From Hyphomicrobium_A sp965243865 (GTDB taxonomy: Bacteria; Pseudomonadota; Alphaproteobacteria; Rhizobiales; Hyphomicrobiaceae): DNA of 64,000 nucleotides. Shown here piece after piece: positions 42,059-51,139 of this stretch (its first letter is position 1; each line of letters begins with the position of its first letter). Location: assembly GCF_965243865.1 (NCBI RefSeq), contig NZ_OZ251603.1:3968001-4032000 (forward strand), given 5' to 3'. The position numbers and the translations under genes were made by a program. The notes beneath the pieces were generated by a model. The model made no database searches, was not told where the DNA came from, and worked only from the letters and a program-made list of their open reading frames with translations.

Positions 42059-43223
42059 GATCATCGATCTCGAGCCTCTGCGTCGCCTCGTATTGGAGGC
42101 TGACGGGTTCACGATCATTCGCAAGCCCGACCACATCGTTTTCTGCTACACTTATAATTCTCCAGAAGTTTTTCCCGAAGTCACGAGCTGGGATGACGCC
42201 GTTCGACGCGAGTGCCGTGGCATTGCTTTCGATCTCGAAGGGCGCCTGATCTCGCGGCCGTTCCACAAGTTCTTCAATCTCGGTGAGCGTCCGGAGACAA
42301 TGCCGGACGTCGTAGACCTGTCGCGGCCGCACGTGATCCTCGAAAAGCTCGACGGCTCTATGATCCGTGCCATTCCTATCGGCGATAGCTACCGGCTCGG
42401 CACCAAGACCGGCGTATCGTTGTTGACGCCACAGCCAGAGGCATTCGTTGCGGCCCGGCCGCAGTACGACGCCTACATCCGCACTCAGCTCGCGCGCGGG
42501 CTGACGCCGGTGTTCGAGTGGTGCTCGCGAAAGCAGCGGATTGTGCTGGACTATGCGGAGGATCGTCTGGTCCTGACGGCGGTGCGCGAAAACCGCACCG
42601 GCCGCTACGTACCGCTAGAGGATTTGCGCGCTGAGATCGCCGATGAGCCGCGGTTCGCCGGCATCGAGATCGTGCGCTCGTACCCGGGCACGGCTGAGAG
42701 CATGGCCGCGCTGGTTGCGGAGACGCGCGGTCTGGAGGGGCAGGAGGGCTGGATCGTGCGTTTCGATGACGGCCATATGGTGAAGCTGAAGGCTGACTGG
42801 TACGTGACGCGGCACCGTGCGCTCGAGGGGCTGTCGCGCGAGAAGGTGGTCGTTGCGACCCTGCTGGCCGGAGCTGCAGATGACGTCAAGCCGCTGCTGG
42901 CACCGGAGCCGCGCGCGAGGTTCGAGGCTTTTGAGACGCGCTTCTGGTCGGCCGTCGAGACCCAGATGGACCGGCTGTCCTCCCAATACGCTGCAATCCG
43001 CGAGCAGTACGGGGACGATAGAAAGTCGTTTGCACTGGGGCTTGCCCAAAATCTCGACCCGCAGATTCGCGCGCTGATGTTCAGCACGTGGGCGGGACGC
43101 GATTTGCGGACGGAGTTCCTCGGCCACCTAACCAAGCATGCCAGCACGTCCACGAAGCTGGACTGTGTGAGGTGGGCATTCGGCGGAGAGTCGTGGGATT
43201 ATGAGTTCGACGGCGACGCTTAA
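42039..43223 (+). CDS. T4 Rnl1-like RNA ligase
   Basis: A 394-residue ATP-dependent ligase of the RNA_lig_T4_1 group. Nucleotidyltransferase motif I is EKLDGS with adenylated Lys at about 103. ECRGIAFD and HKFFNLGE precede it, as in T4 Rnl1. Motif IIIa is PVFEWCS, motif IV EGWIVRF (about 236) and motif V VKLK (about 249-251). The C-terminal 140 residues are helical and not recognised. Such enzymes seal broken RNA, for example tRNA cut in the anticodon loop. A start 19 codons upstream (41982) is open but not preferred. No kinase/phosphatase partner or nuclease gene lies beside it. Confidence 0.88.
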   Translation: MDYVFPEIIDLEPLRRLVLEADGFTIIRKPDHIVFCYTYNSPEVFPEVTSWDDAVRRECRGIAFDLEGRLISRPFHKFFNLGERPETMPDVVDLSRPHVILEKLDGSMIRAIPIGDSYRLGTKTGVSLLTPQPEAFVAARPQYDAYIRTQLARGLTPVFEWCSRKQRIVLDYAEDRLVLTAVRENRTGRYVPLEDLRAEIADEPRFAGIEIVRSYPGTAESMAALVAETRGLEGQEGWIVRFDDGHMVKLKADWYVTRHRALEGLSREKVVVATLLAGAADDVKPLLAPEPRARFEAFETRFWSAVETQMDRLSSQYAAIREQYGDDRKSFALGLAQNLDPQIRALMFSTWAGRDLRTEFLGHLTKHASTSTKLDCVRWAFGGESWDYEFDGDA

Positions 43224-43229
43224 CTATGG

Positions 43230-43255
43230 AGCGCGGCCCTGAATGGGGCCGCGCT
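43230..43255 (+). terminator. Hairpin after the RNA ligase gene
   Basis: Perfect ten-base stem AGCGCGGCCC / GGGCCGCGCT with a six-base loop (TGAATG), seven bases after the ligase stop. No T run follows, so it may act as a transcript-stabilising hairpin or a weak terminator. Confidence 0.5.
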
Positions 43256-43400
43256 ATGCCCTGAGGCGGAAAGAAATTTCCGCCGCAATGGCGCCGGTTT
43301 TCTGTCACGGCCCGTGCACATTCGTTGGCTAGTCGGCTACACTGGGATCGAAAAGCACGAAGGGGCGGCCGGGCACACCGTCCGCGGGGAGATAGTCACT

Positions 43401-43871
43401 ATGCACTTGGCACGCTGCGTTGCCCTGATCCTTCTCCCGGCTCTCTTCGCCGGCTGCAGCAGCGATACGCCTCACCAGGATGCCGGGCTTCTCACCGGCG
43501 CGGTCGCAGGCGGCATCATCGGCAATCAGGTCGGCAAGGGCTCCGGTAACGTGCTCGCGACCGTGGCTGGCGCCATGATCGGCGGCATCGTCGGCAGCGA
43601 GATTGGCCGCTCGATGGACGAGCAGGATCGCCGCCTCGCCGAACAGGCCGAATACGCGGCTTTGGAGGAAGGCCAGTCCGACCGTCCACGCCGCTGGCGC
43701 AACCCCGACAACGGCCGCTATGGCGATATCACCCCCGGGCGCCCCTATAAGCGTGCCGAGCTCGACTGCCGCGACTACACCCACACCGTCTATATCGACG
43801 GTCGCCCACGCTCCATGCGCGGCACCGCCTGCCGCAACCGCGACGGCACCTGGTCGAACGTCGTCGGCTAA
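43401..43871 (+). CDS. Glycine-zipper outer-membrane lipoprotein
   Basis: A 156-residue lipoprotein with a lipobox (LFAGCSS, Cys about 19). The 17-kDa-antigen type glycine zipper is TGAVAGGIIGNQVGKGSGNVLATVAGAMIGGIVGSEIGRSMD, followed by a C-terminal domain with a Cys pair (ELDCRDYTHTVYIDGRPRSMRGTACRNRDGTW). This is the RT0821/Lpp0805-type surface protein layout. It probably supports the outer membrane; a specific role is unknown. The ATG at 43401 is chosen for the signal peptide; GGGGAG precedes it. Confidence 0.85.
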   Translation: MHLARCVALILLPALFAGCSSDTPHQDAGLLTGAVAGGIIGNQVGKGSGNVLATVAGAMIGGIVGSEIGRSMDEQDRRLAEQAEYAALEEGQSDRPRRWRNPDNGRYGDITPGRPYKRAELDCRDYTHTVYIDGRPRSMRGTACRNRDGTWSNVVG

Positions 43872-44059
43872 GCATGAACAAGCCTGCAACGATCAACCAA
43901 ATCTGATCGTCGCCATAAGAGCGGGCCTCAAGGCACGCTAGCCCAGCGATTTTCCACGATTATTTTGCACTGCGGCAGAAATCTTGCCGCGGCCATGCGG
44001 GCTTGTCAGTTCGGCTCCCGGGCCCTATTCCAGCCCCGCAGCGGGGTTTGGATAACGGC

Positions 44060-45220
44060 ATGGCGTTGTTTTTCCTTTTTGCGGTTCTGGCGGCCGCCGT
44101 GGTTTGGGCGGTGACGCGGCCATTGATGGCGCCGGCACCCGCGTCCGGCGAACCGGTCGAGGACAACGAGATCGCCGTTTATCGCGATCAGCTCGCTGAG
44201 ATTGAGACCGAGCGCGCCGATGGCCTCCTGGGCGGGGCCGAGGCAGAGGGTGCGCGCATCGAACTCGCCCGCCGTCTCATTCGCCGCGCCGAGAGCCAGC
44301 AGCACACTGAGAGCCGACCGGCGTCGGAAAAAGGCATAGGCAAGCTGGCTCTCTACGCCGCTGCCAGCCTGCCGGTCATCGCCGTCGCGGTCTACCTCGC
44401 GGTCGGATCGCCGCTCGTCCCCAGCCAGCCCTATGCCGCTCGCCTCGATACCCCGCTCGAGCAGGCCACAGCCTCCGATCTGGTCGCGCGCGTTGAAGCC
44501 CATCTGCGCCAGCACCCTGAGGATGGTCGCGGCTGGGATGTGCTCGCCCCTGTCTACATGCGCATGGGCGACTTCTCCCAGGCCGCCGATTCCTTCCAGC
44601 GCGCGATCCGTCTCCTGGGTGAATCGCCCAAGCGCCTCGCCGGGTTCGCCCGCGCCAGCATCATGCTGCAGAACGGCGTCGTCACCGAGCCCGCGCGCAA
44701 GGCCTATGAGAAGCTGCGCACGCTCGAGCCGCAATCGATCGAGCCACAGGTCTGGCTGGCGATCGCCCGCGAGCAAGATGGCGACCTGAAGGGCGCCGAG
44801 GCCGAGTATCAGCGTCTCCTTCAAGGCGCCGAGGAACCCTGGAAGGGACTGCTGACCGCGCGTCTCGATGCCGTCACGGCGCAACTCTCCGGCAAGGCCC
44901 CGCCGCAGGCACAGCCGTCTGCCGCCGCTGAAGCGCCGATGTCGGAGCCGTCCCCTGACGCCAAGGCCGCAGTTGGCGCCATGAGCCCCGACGATCAGCA
45001 GAAGTTCATCGGCCAGATGGTCGACGGGCTCGCTGCGCGCCTGAAGCAGAACGGCGACGACCTGGATGGTTGGAAGCGCCTCGTCCGCTCATATGTAGTA
45101 CTGGGACGTCGCGACGATGCGCTGGCTGCATTGACCAGCGCGCGCGGGCAGTTTGCCGGAAACGAAGGTTCTCTGGCCCAGCTCAACGAACTCGCCCAAA
45201 GCCTCGGGCTCGGCTCATGA
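44060..45220 (+). CDS. ccmI: Cytochrome c biogenesis protein CcmI (CycH)
   Basis: A 386-residue membrane protein of the haem-lyase complex. It starts MALFFLFAVLAAAVVWAVTRPL, then has a cytoplasmic loop with the conserved EIAVYRDQLAEIETERADGLLGGAEAEGARIELARRLI. A second helix lies at about 98-118. A periplasmic TPR region (about 140-280 and beyond: VEAHLRQHPEDGRGWDVLAPVYMRMGDFSQAADSFQRAIRLL) binds apocytochrome C-termini. First gene of the ccmI-ccmE-ccmF-ccmH operon. A frame extension 19 codons upstream is not needed. Confidence 0.95.
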   Translation: MALFFLFAVLAAAVVWAVTRPLMAPAPASGEPVEDNEIAVYRDQLAEIETERADGLLGGAEAEGARIELARRLIRRAESQQHTESRPASEKGIGKLALYAAASLPVIAVAVYLAVGSPLVPSQPYAARLDTPLEQATASDLVARVEAHLRQHPEDGRGWDVLAPVYMRMGDFSQAADSFQRAIRLLGESPKRLAGFARASIMLQNGVVTEPARKAYEKLRTLEPQSIEPQVWLAIAREQDGDLKGAEAEYQRLLQGAEEPWKGLLTARLDAVTAQLSGKAPPQAQPSAAAEAPMSEPSPDAKAAVGAMSPDDQQKFIGQMVDGLAARLKQNGDDLDGWKRLVRSYVVLGRRDDALAALTSARGQFAGNEGSLAQLNELAQSLGLGS

Positions 45221-45239
45221 GCACAGTGAAGGAGACGGC

Positions 45240-45704
45240 ATGACGCGGAAGCAGCGGCGCGGCGTTCTGATCGGTGTCGGCGTTGGCGTGCTTATGCTGG
45301 CGGTGGGGCTCGTCCTGTTCGCACTTCGTGACTCGATCGTCTTCTTCCATACGCCGAGCGATCTTGCCGACAAGCCCATCGCTGTCGGCCAGCGCTTTCG
45401 CCTTGGCGGCCTCGTCGCTGACGGATCGGTGAAACGCGGGCAGGGCACCAAGGTCGGCTTCGTCGTCACCGACACATTGAAGACCGTTCCAGTGGAATAC
45501 GAAGGCGTGCTGCCCGACCTGTTCAAAGAAGGGCAGGGCGTCGTCGCCGAAGGCAAGTTCAACGACGGCGGCGTATTCATCGCCGACAGCGTGCTCGCCA
45601 AGCACGATGAGAATTACATGCCGCCCGAGGTCGCCAAGGCCCTCGAAGCAAAAGGCGTGAAGCTCGGCAAGGGCGCCGTCCATCCTGGGGAGGCCTCGCA
45701 GTGA
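45240..45704 (+). CDS. ccmE: Haem chaperone CcmE (CycJ)
   Basis: A 154-residue periplasmic haem carrier anchored by an N-terminal helix (about 9-29). The beta-barrel core FRLGGLVADGSVKRGQ is followed by the haem-binding His in AKHDENYMPPEV. It receives haem from CcmC and delivers it to the CcmF/H/I ligation complex. The start ATG follows AAGGAG. Its stop overlaps the GTG of ccmF (GTGA). Confidence 0.95.
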   Translation: MTRKQRRGVLIGVGVGVLMLAVGLVLFALRDSIVFFHTPSDLADKPIAVGQRFRLGGLVADGSVKRGQGTKVGFVVTDTLKTVPVEYEGVLPDLFKEGQGVVAEGKFNDGGVFIADSVLAKHDENYMPPEVAKALEAKGVKLGKGAVHPGEASQ

Positions 45705-47680
45705 TCACCGAACTCGGTCATTTTGCGCTGGTCCTGGCGCTTCTGGTCGCCATCTTCCAGATGGTCGTGCCGGCCTACGGCGCCCACGTGCGCGATCCCC
45801 GCATGATGGCCGTGGCCGACCCGGCAGCCATGTGCCAGTTCGGCCTGTTGCTCGTGTCGTTTCTGGCGCTGATGCAAGCCTACGTGACGTCCGATTTTTC
45901 CGTCGCCAACGTCGCCGCCAATTCGCATTCGACCAAGCCGCTGCTCTATCGCATCTCGGGCGTGTGGGGGAACCACGAAGGCTCGATGGTGCTGTGGGTG
46001 CTGATCCTCGCGCTGTTCGGTGCGGCCGTCGCCGCCTTCGGCCGCAATCTTCCCGCGACCCTGAAGGCGAACGTGCTCGCCGTTCAGTCCTCGATCGCCG
46101 TCGCCTTCATTCTCTTCATCCTGCTGACGTCGAACCCGTTCCTGCGCATCGACCCCGCGCCCGCCGACGGCAACGGCTTGAACCCGATCCTGCAGGACCC
46201 CGCGCTCGCATTTCATCCGCCCTTCCTCTACGCCGGCTACGTCGGCTTCTCGATCGCCTACTCGTTCGCCGTCGCCGCTTTGATTGACGGACGCATTGAC
46301 GCCGCCTGGGCGCGCTGGGTGCGCCCGTGGACTTTGGCCGCCTGGATGTGCCTGACGCTCGGCATCGCCATGGGCTCCTGGTGGGCCTACTACGAACTCG
46401 GCTGGGGCGGCTGGTGGTTCTGGGATCCGGTCGAGAATGCTTCCTTCATGCCCTGGCTCGCCGGCACCGCGCTGCTGCATTCCGCGCTGGTCATGGAAAA
46501 GCGTGACGCGCTGAAGGTCTGGACGGTGCTGCTCGCCATCCTCACCTTCTCGCTGTCGTTGATGGGCACCTTCCTCGTGCGCTCGGGCATTCTCACTTCG
46601 GTGCACGCATTCGCCGTCGATCCCAAGCGCGGCGTCTTCGTGCTCGCCATCATGACGCTGTTCACCGGCGGTGCGCTCGCCCTGTTCGCATTGCGCGCAC
46701 GTGATCTGCGCCAGGGCGGCATCTTCGCGCCCATCAGCCGCGAAGGCAGTCTCGTCCTCAACAACATCCTGCTGACGGTCGCCTGCGCCACCGTATTCGT
46801 CGGCACGCTCTACCCGCTGGTGCTGGAGTCGCTGACCGGAGATAAAATCTCCGTTGGCCCGCCATACTTCGACTGGACCTTCGGCCCGCTGATGGTGCCG
46901 CTGCTGATCGTGCTGCCGTTCGGGCCCTTCCTCGCCTGGAAGCGCGGAGATGCCTACGCTGCTGCGCAAAGACTGGCCTTTGCCGCGGTGCTCGCGCTGG
47001 TGCTGATGGCGATGGGCTGGGCGTTCATCCATCGCGGACCTGCCTTTGCGCCATTCGGCTTGGCGCTGGGCGTGTTTGTCATGGCCGGTTCGATCTCCGA
47101 TCTCGCATGGCGCGCGCGCTTTGGCAGTGTGCCGTTTGCCGAAGCATGGCGCCGCCTCGTCGGCCTGCCGCGCTCCGCCATCGGAACGGCGCTCGCACAC
47201 TTCGGCGTCGGCATGCTCGTCGTCGGCGTCGTCGCCACCAGTGCCTATCGCGAGGAACGCATCCTCGTCATGAAGCCCGGCGAGGAGGTCAGCGTCGCCG
47301 GCTACACCATCACCTTCCGCGGGGTGGCGCCGGCCACCGGCCCCAACTACCGCGAGGAAGTGGGCGTCTTCGATGTCAGCCGCGGCGGCTCCGCGGTGGC
47401 ACGCCTTGAGCCTGCGCGCCGCACTTATGACATGCCGCCCATGCCGACCACCGAGTCCGGTATCCATCCGGGCTGGCGCGGCGATCTCTATGTCGTGCTC
47501 GGTGATGCGCAGACCGCAGGCGGCTACGCCATACGCATCTATTTCAATCCGCTCGTCCGCTTCATCTGGCTCGGCGCCCTCGTCATGTTCATCGCCGGGG
47601 GCATCTCCCTGTCGGATCGCCGTTTGCGCGTCGGCGCTCCCGGGCGCGCGCGGCGCATCGCAGTGGCGCCCGCCGAATGA
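45701..47680 (+). CDS. ccmF: Haem lyase CcmF (CycK)
   Basis: A 659-residue polytopic membrane protein. WGNHEGSMVLWVLIL and the tryptophan-rich WWD domain GWGGWWFWDPVENASFMPWL are intact. Conserved histidines flank it, in LAFHPPFLYAGYVG and others. A large periplasmic loop near the C-terminus (VTIR-type region, about 520-610) precedes the last helix. It catalyses thioether bond formation between haem and apocytochrome c in complex with CcmH and CcmI. It starts with GTG inside the ccmE stop; its stop overlaps ccmH by four bases. Confidence 0.96.
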   Translation: MITELGHFALVLALLVAIFQMVVPAYGAHVRDPRMMAVADPAAMCQFGLLLVSFLALMQAYVTSDFSVANVAANSHSTKPLLYRISGVWGNHEGSMVLWVLILALFGAAVAAFGRNLPATLKANVLAVQSSIAVAFILFILLTSNPFLRIDPAPADGNGLNPILQDPALAFHPPFLYAGYVGFSIAYSFAVAALIDGRIDAAWARWVRPWTLAAWMCLTLGIAMGSWWAYYELGWGGWWFWDPVENASFMPWLAGTALLHSALVMEKRDALKVWTVLLAILTFSLSLMGTFLVRSGILTSVHAFAVDPKRGVFVLAIMTLFTGGALALFALRARDLRQGGIFAPISREGSLVLNNILLTVACATVFVGTLYPLVLESLTGDKISVGPPYFDWTFGPLMVPLLIVLPFGPFLAWKRGDAYAAAQRLAFAAVLALVLMAMGWAFIHRGPAFAPFGLALGVFVMAGSISDLAWRARFGSVPFAEAWRRLVGLPRSAIGTALAHFGVGMLVVGVVATSAYREERILVMKPGEEVSVAGYTITFRGVAPATGPNYREEVGVFDVSRGGSAVARLEPARRTYDMPPMPTTESGIHPGWRGDLYVVLGDAQTAGGYAIRIYFNPLVRFIWLGALVMFIAGGISLSDRRLRVGAPGRARRIAVAPAE

Positions 47681-48174
47681 GACGAGCAGCTTCCATCATC
47701 GCCTCTGTGATGCTCGCAGTGATGAGCGCGACCAGCGCTCACGCCGTCGAGCCGGACGAGATCCTGCCCGATCCGGCGATGGAGGCCCGCGCCCGCGAGA
47801 TATCCGCCGGCCTGCGCTGCCTCGTCTGCCAGAACCAGTCGATCGACGACAGCAACGCCCCCCTGGCACGCGACCTGCGCCTGCTGGTGCGCGAGCGACT
47901 GCAGGCGGGCGACACCAATGCTGAGGTCGTCCAGTTCGTCGAGGATCGCTATGGCGAGTTCGTGCTGCTCAGCCCGCCGCTCTCTTGGCGCACCGTGTTG
48001 CTGTGGACCGCGCCGCTGTTCGCCTTGATCCTTGCCGTTTGGATCAGTGTGCGCGCATGGAGCCGCCGGCAGTCCCAGGCTGTTGCCTCCGCGCCGGCAG
48101 CGCCTCTCTCCCCCGAGGAAGAAAAGAAGCTGCGCGAGATACTAGCGGCGGGTGACGAAAAGCCGTCCGCCTGA
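47677..48174 (+). CDS. ccmH: Cytochrome c maturation thiol reductase CcmH (CycL)
   Basis: A 165-residue protein: signal peptide cleaved near SAHAVE, a periplasmic domain with the redox motif LRCLVCQNQSIDDSNAPLARDLR, a membrane helix (about 108-127) and a short charged tail (SPEEEKKLREIL). It keeps apocytochrome CXXCH cysteines reduced for haem attachment. Last gene of the operon. Confidence 0.95.
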   Translation: MRRAASIIASVMLAVMSATSAHAVEPDEILPDPAMEARAREISAGLRCLVCQNQSIDDSNAPLARDLRLLVRERLQAGDTNAEVVQFVEDRYGEFVLLSPPLSWRTVLLWTAPLFALILAVWISVRAWSRRQSQAVASAPAAPLSPEEEKKLREILAAGDEKPSA

Positions 48175-48177
48175 TGC

Positions 48178-49326
48178 CTAGCGCGGACCGCTTGCGGCCG
48201 TTGTCCTGGCGCCGCTGATCTTTCCCGTCACCAGCTGGCTCTCGCCGTTGATCGACTCCAGCAGGCTCACGGTGGCAAGCCCCGTCACCGGCATGTGCGC
48301 GGCGCGCTGATAGCCCTCGATCGCGAGCTTGAGCGCCGGGCAATACCGTCCATCGCGCGGCCCCTGATAGAGCGTGCGGGCCGCCAGCGCCTCCTGCAGG
48401 TCCTTGATCTGCCTGCGGCTTATCATCGTGTCGGCGGTGAGGAAATTGGCAAGTCGCGGCGCAAACGCCTGCGCGTTCACGCCGGTATTGGCCACGTCGT
48501 CCGACTTGAAGCGATGCAGTACCTCGCCGTTCAGCATGATGACCTTCGACTGCACATAAGTGCCGACGTTGATGCCCACCACTTCCGGGCCATCGGCGCC
48601 GTCCACCAGCAGCGGAGAGCCCGAGGATGCCGCGCCCGTATCGCACGTGTGCAGGAGAAGCTGATCGGGATTGTTGAAGTCGCGCTTGATCGTTGCCCAG
48701 TCGGCATCGGCATAGTCGCGTTTGACCCCGCATCCGGTGCCGAGCATCGGCTGCCACTTCGGCAGGTCGCGGTGGTAGGCGATGTTGAACACGCGCCCTT
48801 TGTCAGCGAGCTTCATCACCTCTTGCACTGACCTAGCGCTGACTTTCAGCACGCCCGCGTTGCATGCGGGCTTCGCCAGCCGCACCATTGCCCAGTCGCG
48901 CGTTGCATCGATCGGCGGGCGCACGCTGAGGCTGGACGAACCAGATGTGACGTTCGCTTCCGAACCGCCATCGGCAGCCCCCGCGATCCTCACGCTTTGG
49001 TTCGTGCCGTGCAGTTTGAACGACAGGTCATTCAACTGCAGGGGCTTCTCGCCGCTGGTACGGTAAAGGCAGTGCGCCGCCGTCATCACGACATCTGGGG
49101 CGACGCAGAACGCTGTGCAGATCGACTGGGACCGCGTATCGAAAAAAACGCCGACCCTTGTCCCAATTTGAAGCAGTGCTTCAGGAAGCGGTGCCCTCTG
49201 GTCGAGGCCGAAGACCGAGGCGCCGGCCGGCGCCGCGGCGGCCACCAGCATCGTGAGCCCGCCCAATCGCGCTGCAGTCCCTAGACGTTGAAATCTTGAA
49301 GCAAAAAAACTCGATACGCGCCTCAT
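48178..49326 (-). CDS. Secreted trypsin-like serine protease with peptidoglycan-binding-like C-terminus
   Basis: A 382-residue exported protein. The signal peptide ends near APAGASVF. The trypsin-fold domain has His in MTAAHCLY, Asp in RDWAMVRL and the nucleophile in GAASSGSPLL; paired cysteines fit an oxidised periplasmic protein. The last 80 residues (RRQIKDLQEALAARTLYQGPRDGRYCPALKLAIEGYQRAAHMPVTG) have the pattern of a peptidoglycan-binding domain. It is read against the ccm operon, ends three bases from ccmH, and separates that operon from degP. The substrate is unknown. Confidence 0.82.
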   Translation of the reverse strand: MRRVSSFFASRFQRLGTAARLGGLTMLVAAAAPAGASVFGLDQRAPLPEALLQIGTRVGVFFDTRSQSICTAFCVAPDVVMTAAHCLYRTSGEKPLQLNDLSFKLHGTNQSVRIAGAADGGSEANVTSGSSSLSVRPPIDATRDWAMVRLAKPACNAGVLKVSARSVQEVMKLADKGRVFNIAYHRDLPKWQPMLGTGCGVKRDYADADWATIKRDFNNPDQLLLHTCDTGAASSGSPLLVDGADGPEVVGINVGTYVQSKVIMLNGEVLHRFKSDDVANTGVNAQAFAPRLANFLTADTMISRRQIKDLQEALAARTLYQGPRDGRYCPALKLAIEGYQRAAHMPVTGLATVSLLESINGESQLVTGKISGARTTAASGPR

Positions 49327-49470
49327 ACGCCTCGCCCCAGCGGTCTGGCCATGGTGAACGCCCCCTTTATTACCAACTGTTAAGGCAATCGAAAGGCTGC
49401 CGTAATCCCCGTTTCGCTAGGCCTCTAAGCCAGGAGTTCCCCTGCTTCGCCAAAATGGAGGTTCTTGCGC

Positions 49471-51006
49471 ATGGCAACCCAACCCAGCTCGCCAGAGGTG
49501 GTAGCAAAGAGCGGGCCAACGAGAACGATCGGCCGCGACTTGCGGCGACTGGCTGCTGTGGCTGTCGTCGGTGCCGGTCTTGTCGGTCTCGGCATGGCCG
49601 AATATTCGGCCCCAGCGGTCGCCCAGTTCAAACCGGGCACGCCGGCTGAGACGCTGTCGTTCGCTGAGATCGTCGAGCGCGTTAAGCCGGCGGTCGTTTC
49701 GATTTCGACGACCAACGAAGTGAAGGTCGCCGACAAGCGCGGTGGCGGCGGTCGTCCGTTCGAGGGCATCCCGGGCCTGCCCGAGGATCACCCGCTCAAC
49801 GAGTTCTTCAAGAACATGCCGCAGGGCCCTGGCGGCCAGTCGCCGCAGCGTCCGCGTCAGGCCGCTGGCTCTGGCTTCGTCGTCTCGCCTGATGGCTACA
49901 TCGTTACTAACAACCACGTCGTCGACGGCGCCACCAAAGTGAAGGTGAGCTTCGACGATCAGGAAGAGATCGACGCCAAGATCGTCGGCACCGATCCGCG
50001 CACCGACATCGCGCTTCTGAAGATCGAGCCGAAGAAGCCGCTCACGGTCGTAAAGCTTGCCGATAAGAACCCGCGCGTCGGCGATTGGGTTCTTGCCGTC
50101 GGCAATCCGTTCGGTCTCGGCGGTACGGTGACGGCGGGCATCGTGTCCGCGCTCGCCCGTAACATCGGCGGCCCGTACGATTACATGCAGATCGATGCTG
50201 CCGTGAACCACGGCAACTCTGGCGGCCCGACCTTCAACCTCGAAGGTGACGTCGTCGGCGTCAACACGGCGATCTACAGCCCCACGGGCGGCAACGTCGG
50301 TATCGCCTTCGCTGTCCCGGCTGACACCGTGAAGCGCGTTGTCGAGCAGCTCGAGAAGGGCGGCAAGGTGAGCCGCGGTTGGCTTGGCGTGAAGATCCAG
50401 AACATCGACAAGGATCTTGCCGGCAGCCTCGGTCTCAAGGAGCCCAAGGGTGCGATCATCAGCGAGGTGATGTCTGACGGTCCTGCCGCCAGCGCTGGCC
50501 TCAAGGTTGAGGACGCGATCCTTCAGGTCGACAACAAGGCCATCGAAGACAGCCGCGATCTGGCCCGCACCATTGCTGACCTGCCGGCCAAGTCGACGGT
50601 CGACGTCAAGGTGTGGCGCGACAAGGGCGAGAAGGTCCTCAAGGTAAAGCTTGGCACCTATCCCGCCAACGCCGAGGCTGCCGATGAAACCGAGCAGCCC
50701 GAGGAGCAGAAGGATCTCGGCGGCAACGTCGACCTGAAGCAGCTCGGTCTCAGCGTCAAGGCTGGCGCCGGCAAGGATGGCGGTGTCGTCATCTCCGACG
50801 TCGACCCGAACTCGGATGCCGCCATGAAGGGCATCAAGGAAGGTGACGTGGTCCTCAAGGCTGGCAACGAGACGGTGAGCACGCCGCAAGACGTGGCCAA
50901 GGCCGTCAAGAAGGCCCAGGACGATGGTCTGCCCGCCGTGATGTTCCACATCAAGAAGAACGGCGACCAGACGGTCCTCGTCGCCATCCCGCTCGGCAAG
51001 AGCTGA
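49471..51006 (+). CDS. degP: Periplasmic serine protease/chaperone DegP (Do family)
   Basis: A 511-residue protein. Its N-terminal membrane or signal segment (about 28-45) lies in a long basic leader. The protease triad is His in YIVTNNHVVDGA, Asp in RTDIALLKI and Ser in HGNSGGPTF. Two PDZ domains follow (about 290-380 and 400-505). It degrades or refolds damaged envelope proteins. The ATG at 49471 follows GGAGG by nine bases; a TTG two codons earlier is the alternative. The position beside the ccm operon and before a two-component pair is typical for rhizobia. Confidence 0.94.
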   Translation: MATQPSSPEVVAKSGPTRTIGRDLRRLAAVAVVGAGLVGLGMAEYSAPAVAQFKPGTPAETLSFAEIVERVKPAVVSISTTNEVKVADKRGGGGRPFEGIPGLPEDHPLNEFFKNMPQGPGGQSPQRPRQAAGSGFVVSPDGYIVTNNHVVDGATKVKVSFDDQEEIDAKIVGTDPRTDIALLKIEPKKPLTVVKLADKNPRVGDWVLAVGNPFGLGGTVTAGIVSALARNIGGPYDYMQIDAAVNHGNSGGPTFNLEGDVVGVNTAIYSPTGGNVGIAFAVPADTVKRVVEQLEKGGKVSRGWLGVKIQNIDKDLAGSLGLKEPKGAIISEVMSDGPAASAGLKVEDAILQVDNKAIEDSRDLARTIADLPAKSTVDVKVWRDKGEKVLKVKLGTYPANAEAADETEQPEEQKDLGGNVDLKQLGLSVKAGAGKDGGVVISDVDPNSDAAMKGIKEGDVVLKAGNETVSTPQDVAKAVKKAQDDGLPAVMFHIKKNGDQTVLVAIPLGKS

Positions 51007-51032
51007 GTTGGGCGGCACGACTGAACGATGAC

Positions 51033-51068
51033 GGCGGCCCGCACCCTCAAGACAGAGTGCGGGCCGCC
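51033..51068 (+). terminator. Long hairpin between degP and the response regulator
   Basis: Perfect 12-base stem GGCGGCCCGCAC / GTGCGGGCCGCC with a 12-base loop, 26 bases after the degP stop. No T run follows. It could end the degP transcript or tune read-through into the two-component genes. Confidence 0.5.
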
Positions 51069-51139
51069 TCGACGTTCGGGGCTTGGCAAGGCACAATACG
51101 AATCGAGGATTCCCCTCGATAACGCTGAGCGGTGAAACG

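Noticed and set aside
45614..47467. 617-codon reverse frame opposite ccmF
   Set aside because: Low-complexity Gly/Glu/His/Arg composition typical of the antisense of a GC-rich membrane gene; ccmF is unmistakable on the other strand.
49417..51096. 559-codon reverse frame opposite degP
   Set aside because: Leu/Asp/Val/Arg antisense pattern with no motif; degP carries its full triad and PDZ domains.
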